A stretch of DNA of 12,577 nt, from the NCBI GenBank assembly GCA_004151065.3, contig NWUY0304017854.1, forward strand, positions 1 to 12,577. The letters are read 5' to 3'. The stretch's first letter is position 1, and each line of letters begins with the position of its first letter. The position numbers and the translations under genes are program-made. The notes below the pieces were generated by a model. That model was not told the DNA's origin, made no database searches, and was given only the letters and a program-made list of their open reading frames with translations. Shown in pieces: positions 8,289 through 12,577 of the stretch. The stretch comes from Larix sibirica (taxonomy: Eukaryota > Streptophyta > Pinopsida > Pinales > Pinaceae).

Positions 8289-9590
8289 TGTGGTGGGTCA
8301 CATATTGTCGAGAATAAATGATGGAATCATGAATTTTAACTTTAATTTATCATCCTTATGAATGTACAAACTTTAGAGGTACTCTACAAAATGTATGCAA
8401 AACATGATAAAAGCTAACTATTGAAAACAGTAAAGGGAAAGAAATAATATAGGTTAAAACTAATTCCTATTTTGTAAATAAGAGTGTCTTTCTTAAAAAC
8501 ATAATTCTTAAGATCAAATCCTTTCATACATCTTCTTATTCCTCCCAGGGATAGTGAGGCTCAGTTTCACTGTCACACTAAAGAGCTAGAATGTTAGAGT
8601 TGGCTAGTCAATGTGCAAAAGAGTTTCCGAATTTATATTAAAGAAATCTTTTGAGTTTCATGTTCATAAACGATCCAAGAATTATAAGGATCAACCAACC
8701 TCTGTATGAGCATAAAAAAATAATTTAAATCACAAGAGAAATAAATGCAAGAACTGGAATATTATAAGAAATAAATGATGGAACCATATAAAAACACTAT
8801 AATATAAAAACTACAGGAATGTTGTAGGAAACTATGGGAATCATTGTGAGAAACTATAGGAAAAGCATAGCAAGCACATTATACAAAGGAAATACGATCT
8901 TAACTAAATATAATAAAATCAAAATCATAAACTAATGCTAAGATCCATGTATCACCTTGAGGGGGCCCTCCCAAGGCGGGTACATGAACCAAATTGAAAC
9001 CCTAGTTACTCAAAATGTGTAATAAATGATTCTTCTTAATCAAATAACAAGTTTCATAAACAAAAATTGTATACCATCATAACGATGCAAATAGTACCTA
9101 ACCCAAAATATAAAATGACAGTTGACCATTGGGATGCACCCATGGAATTTTATTTATAATTAAAGAAATTATAACTGCAAGGTGAATTTCATCTCTATGA
9201 TTAAGAAGCAATCAATCAAACTTGTGAGCCTGGAATTCAGGTGATCACTTCGATGTCTACGACTTGTACTTTGGATTTCATCTATGCATGGGGATATCCT
9301 TAGATCATTGGGACTAGATACTGCATTTATCCTTATGTTCCAAAAATTCTTATTTGATCTATTGTTTTTCCTTCCCTTACTACCTACATTAGTTCATAAC
9401 TTATAGTACCAATGAGTGAGATCGATTTAACTAAAAATTAATAAATAAATTCAAACAAGAATAAGGACAACACTTTACCACTAGCACTATACTCATTAAA
9501 CATGCATGATAGAGCTCTAAGGATTATTTGTCACTCGGTGTGTTCATATGGCGATCATCTAATCCACAGGCTTCCCCATTGTGAGTTTAA
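8289..9590 (-). repeat. Probable 5' LTR of the gag-bearing element, right boundary unresolved
   Basis: The left edge is firm: TGTGGTGGGTCACA at 8289 borders the primer-binding site, so on the minus strand the LTR ends TGACCCACCACA. About 1.3 kb of AT-rich sequence without coding similarity follows until RNase H homology of the neighbouring pol fragment begins near 9600. The 3' LTR is not present, so the right end and its target-site duplication cannot be located by comparison. One possible end is GGACAACA near 9467-9474. Part of this stretch may be decayed pol rather than LTR. Confidence 0.5.
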
Positions 9591-9594
9591 GAAG

Positions 9595-11060
9595 TTGTAA
9601 ACTTGGGTTAATTACCTACCAAAAGTGATGCTCATCAATAGTGTTAGAGTCTTTGTACCACATGAACGGATGCTAACGCCAACTTTTAAACATGAGAGTA
9701 CCTCAATTCAAGTCCTTCCAAGTTCTATATTAGATAGTAAATGAAATTTTCTTGGTGAAATTCATCTTCTTGAACCAACACCATCTCGATGGTTAACTCA
9801 AATGCCACTAGATAGAACATGAAATTTTTTCTTTAATGTGGTGGACTCATCAGTGGGGTGAACATTAATTCCTTTTTGAGTGAAAAAAAACATATTTGAG
9901 CCTCATCATCCCAAATGAATGGGACTCCATTCCATAAAGGGTGCATAAAACCTTTTGTAATCTCATCATAGCTAGAAATGAACCGTCGTAAGAAATTAGA
10001 CTTTCCCTAGAGGCTCTATAAATGAGGAAAGTTGCGCGGGAGAGGAAATTGAAATATAGACTCCACCTTGAATCGATCTACCAGTATGCCATATTTCAAA
10101 ATAATGAAACTAAATAATCGTCCAGAAATGACACAAAAATGCACTTATGTGGATTCAAATGAATCTTATAATATAGACACCTATCAAAAACAAACCTAAG
10201 ATGTTTTGGTTGATCGACTCTTCTTTTGGATTTAGCCATCAGGTCATCTAAGTAAGCTTTGGTGATCTTTTTGTTATCCTGAAAAGCATAAGAAATAGCT
10301 TTCTAAAAAATAGCTCCATATTTCTTAAGGCCAAATGGAATCTTCCTAAATGCAAATGATCCTTAATGACATATGAATGCAGTCTTATGTTGATCTTGTC
10401 GGAGAATTTGTATTTGATTGTATCCTTAGAAGCAGTCTATGAATGAAACATTTTCATTCCTCGCACAATCATAAATAATATGATCGATGAATGGGGTAGG
10501 ATAATTATCCTTAGGACAAGCTAGGTTCAGGTTTCGAAATTCAGTACACACTCTAATTTTACCAAGTTAGACACCAATTAAGTTAGAGGGACAATATAGA
10601 TGAAACCAACACAGAGAAGTTTCTCCACTTCTTCCTTGATGACAATGGACTTTTCAGGGTTAATGGGTTGTAGATTATTCCAGACTATATTAACATTTGG
10701 ATATGTTTTAATCTCATTTTAGACAATGCTTGGATTGATTCCTAGCATCTCTTTGTACTACCAAGCGAAAATGTCCCTATATTCCTTGAATAGTGCAGTG
10801 TAAATTTCAATCTCTTCAAGAGAGCAATCTACATCAATAAAAACAATTTCAATCACTCTAGGAGTTTTAGATATATTAATGGGAATGGTTTTAGAGATAT
10901 TTTCCATGTTTCCCTTGCATAAAATTCACTGGCAAGAGGAATCCCATCCCCGATCCATATTTCCTAGTCTGATATCTCCATTTGTAGAAGGAGAAAAATA
11001 CAGACACTGGTGCACATATTTCCATGGCATCTCCCCTAACAACATGGCTTCTATGATAGC
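9595..11060 (-). pseudogene. Ty3/gypsy reverse transcriptase and RNase H (Tat-like), decayed
   Basis: The minus strand gives the domains in order. The linker has MLLGEMPWKYVHQ and ISKTPRVIEIVF, then EEIEIYTALFKEYRDIFAW and a stop. Reverse transcriptase begins near 10640 with EEVEKLLCVGFIYIVPLT, shifts frame near 10545, and continues IRVCTEFRNLN, ACPKDNYPTPFIDHI, GYNQIQILRQDQHKTAFICH, SFAFRKIPFGLKKYGAIF, the catalytic box YLDD at 10243-10254, then HLRFVFDRCLYYKIHLNPHK. After it come GKSNFLRRFISSYDEITKG and RNase H (LVQEDEFHQENFIYYL, KLALASVHVVQRL). Stops lie at 10303, 10363, 10426 and 10758. Reverse transcriptase copies element RNA into DNA and RNase H removes the template. No integrase follows; the fragment ends near 9600. 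This order and wording are typical of plant Tat-lineage pol. Confidence 0.9.
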
Positions 11061-11117
11061 TTCATTAGAAGCTAAAACCATATCCAAGGGATCCCCACAG
11101 GTTAACGAATTGCTTTC

Positions 11118-11805
11118 CTAGGAATACGTACGATAGTGATTGCCTTCATCCACCTGAGTAGACTTATGATCATGGTATGCAATGTTGGATATCATAGCTC
11201 TGTAAGATATATCGACTACATAAAAATCTAGTGATTCCATTCTACAGCAAGTTCCTTGAGTCGATTTTAGAACTATCCATAGATATTCAAAATAAGAAGT
11301 CCTTAAATAACATACTCTTATTGTGGAGTTAGTGGAGACTGAAGAGATCACGTGTATTGGGGAGATATTATCATTCAATTTGGTTGGGGGTAGATTAAAA
11401 ATTCCCATTAGGGAAGGGTACATACCCACTGCAACATTTTCATAGGGCCTCATGGAATGACCAACTAAAGGAACATTTGTTCTAGTAGTCAAGATGGACT
11501 TGTTTCTACAAAAGGACAATTGGTCTATTGTGATTATATTCCCTTTATTTGGAAATTTAATCAATCGAAATATCGAGGAGACTATCACCATAACCACATA
11601 AGTCCAACAACATCCTAGAAGAAGGTTGTAATATAGTGGAGCATCGATGACTTCTACTTCCACATTCACAATTTTTTCATGTAGTCCTACTAGGAGACCT
11701 AGGATAATTCCATCGGGCCTAGAAAATTTCTTGTCGAATTCTTTTAACATGGTTGTTGTCGAGTAAAATATATGCACTATTAATTCAACATTAAATTCTC
11801 AACCA
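11118..11805 (-). pseudogene. Protease C-terminal part and following linker of a Tat-like pol
   Basis: A minus-strand open frame of 219 codons (11777-11118) reads STTTMLKEFDKKFSRPDGII, VNVEVEVIDAPLYYNLLLG, a tryptophan-tyrosine pair, then VSSIFRLIKFPNKGNIITID and QLSF. Plant Tat-type polyproteins have this LLLGR-W-Y and FP-G-I-T-D-QLSF pattern after the protease active site. Here the arginine after LLLG is cysteine (LLLGCCW). The frame further carries YENVAVGMYPSLMGIF and ends HYRTYS at a stop. The methionine at 11777 is not a real start; coding similarity seems to extend a little upstream (EFNVELIVH). The protease catalytic aspartate region is absent, so the fragment is cut at its 5' end. 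It continues, with breaks, into the reverse transcriptase remnant. Confidence 0.8.
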
Positions 11806-12060
11806 GGGATTCATATACTTAGAGGTGTTGGAACTGTATGTGTAGGATGGGAGCCTAGTCTATCCTAACCTAATGCCGACAAGCTACAATTCAAAAACAA
11901 TAAAAGAAACATGAATATCCCAACACCTTAAGAAGAAGCACCATTATAGGGAGGTCATGTATCTCACGAATTAAAATTTAATGTTTATGTTAGTGATTGA
12001 AGCTACCATACATTAAAATGCAAGAAATCAGTGTAGGAAAAAGTGCAAGAAATAAAACTA
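11806..12060. other. Non-coding stretch with a long-loop inverted repeat
   Basis: There is no coding similarity here. AGGTGTTGGAA at 11823-11833 is mirrored by TCCCAACACCT at 11918-11928, and the arms extend outward as CTTAG and TAAG with one extra base, giving arms of about 13 bases around an 84-bp centre. There is no clear target-site duplication outside it. It could be a small MITE-like relic, the inverted ends of a short LTR fragment (TGTTGG...CCAACA), or chance. Confidence 0.35.
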
Positions 12061-12061
12061 G

Positions 12062-12160
12062 GCTAAAGCTAAAGATAAAGCTAAAGTAAACTAAACTACG
12101 CTAAAAATAAAATAAACTAAACTAAAATGTAAGGAATAAAACTAAACTTAATGAAAGCAA
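12062..12160. repeat. Decayed CTAAAG / CTAAA simple repeat
   Basis: The run reads GCTAAAGCTAAAGATAAAGC and goes on with CTAAAGTAAACTAAACTACG and further CTAAA-type words until about 12160. It is a degenerate five-to-six-base microsatellite. Confidence 0.7.
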
Positions 12161-12259
12161 TAGAAACCTACAATAACTAAATTTCCTATGCTCAAAATCC
12201 ATCCCTCTCATGTATTTAATAATGAAACCTTATAAATATTTTAATAATGTGATAACATG

Positions 12260-12425
12260 TAAAATCAAAATAAAAAATATTTATTACAAAATATAAATTA
12301 TTAAATACAAAATATACATTACAAATTAACAAAAATACAAAATACAAAATTAAAATACATTATAACAAAACAAAAATTATTAAATACAATATATATATAT
12401 TACAAATTAACAAAATGCAAAATTC
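12260..12425. repeat. AT-rich direct repeat pair, about 46 bp, 79 bp apart
   Basis: The word ATTATTAAATAC occurs at 12297 and 12376, and both are followed by similar sequence ending ACAAATTAACAAAA. The whole block is dominated by ACAAAAT, ATTACAA and TATATA words. It looks like local slippage in low-complexity DNA. Confidence 0.6.
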
Positions 12426-12577
12426 ATTGGAGTCACACATATATATGTATATACTAAAGATATATAAAGTAATATGAAATGATTTACAAGTTATTATACC
12501 TGCCTTGGCAGGTTAGATAGCAATTAGTTTGCATTTATTATTGAATTAGTTTGCAAATTTTTAATCTAAATTTTTAT
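12426..12577. other. AT-rich tail with one small hairpin
   Basis: ACCTGCC and GGCAGGT (12498-12504 and 12507-12513) form a 7-bp perfect stem with a two-base loop, the only GC-rich word nearby. ATTAGTTTGCA is repeated about 20 bp apart near 12525 and 12545. There is no gene, and no U run that would suggest a terminator. Confidence 0.4.

Noticed and set aside
10879-11121. 80-codon plus-strand open frame
   Set aside because: Antisense to the protease-to-reverse-transcriptase linker, whose minus-strand translation matches plant pol.
12498-12513. Hairpin ACCTGCC-TT-GGCAGGT considered as a terminator
   Set aside because: There is no T run after it, no gene beside it, and the DNA is eukaryotic; the loop of two bases is also too short.

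Overview
The window looks like intergenic DNA from a large plant nuclear genome. It is AT-rich and packed with old, broken LTR retrotransposons. Their primer-binding sites and protein remnants are of plant Ty1/copia-like and Ty3/gypsy (Tat/Athila-like, non-chromovirus) type. I found no host gene, RNA gene, CRISPR array or bacterial feature. A conifer, other gymnosperm or similar large-genome plant would fit, but the sequence alone does not settle the species.

Region 1 (1-3018) is a tandem LTR array on the minus strand. Two LTRs of about 720 bp (504-1221 and 2298-3018) share orientation and flank a 1,076-bp internal region with an initiator-Met-tRNA-type primer-binding site at one end and a polypurine tract at the other. 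Beyond the left LTR, a second copy of the same internal region starts again (503 down to 1) and runs off the window. The internal region has no reverse transcriptase or integrase. It carries one broken reading frame of unknown function that is still recognisable in both copies, so this is a non-autonomous element family.

Region 2 (3446-5698) is a clean solo LTR of 2,243 bp, starting TGTAATG, ending CATTACA and flanked by the 5-bp duplication GAAAA. It contains a minisatellite with a period of about 40 bp (4976-5256), itself built from degenerate halves of about 20 bp.

Region 3 (about 5990-8289, minus strand) is the 5' half of a decayed Ty3/gypsy element: LTR edge, tRNA-Asp-type primer-binding site, gag with two damaged zinc knuckles, a Pro/Gln/Tyr-rich tail, and the start of an aspartic protease. 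Region 4 (8289 to about 9590) is probably mostly that element's 5' LTR. Region 5 (about 9590-11805, minus strand) is a pol pseudogene with the C-terminal part of a protease-like domain, reverse transcriptase with an intact YLDD box, and RNase H. The end of the window (11806-12577) is AT-rich, non-coding and full of simple and short direct repeats.

The pieces do not form a working system. They are layers of retrotransposon insertion, recombination and decay, and every coding remnant reads on the minus strand. The points most worth checking are the tandem array with its unknown conserved frame, the solo LTR with its internal minisatellite, and the permuted order of the pol and gag fragments.
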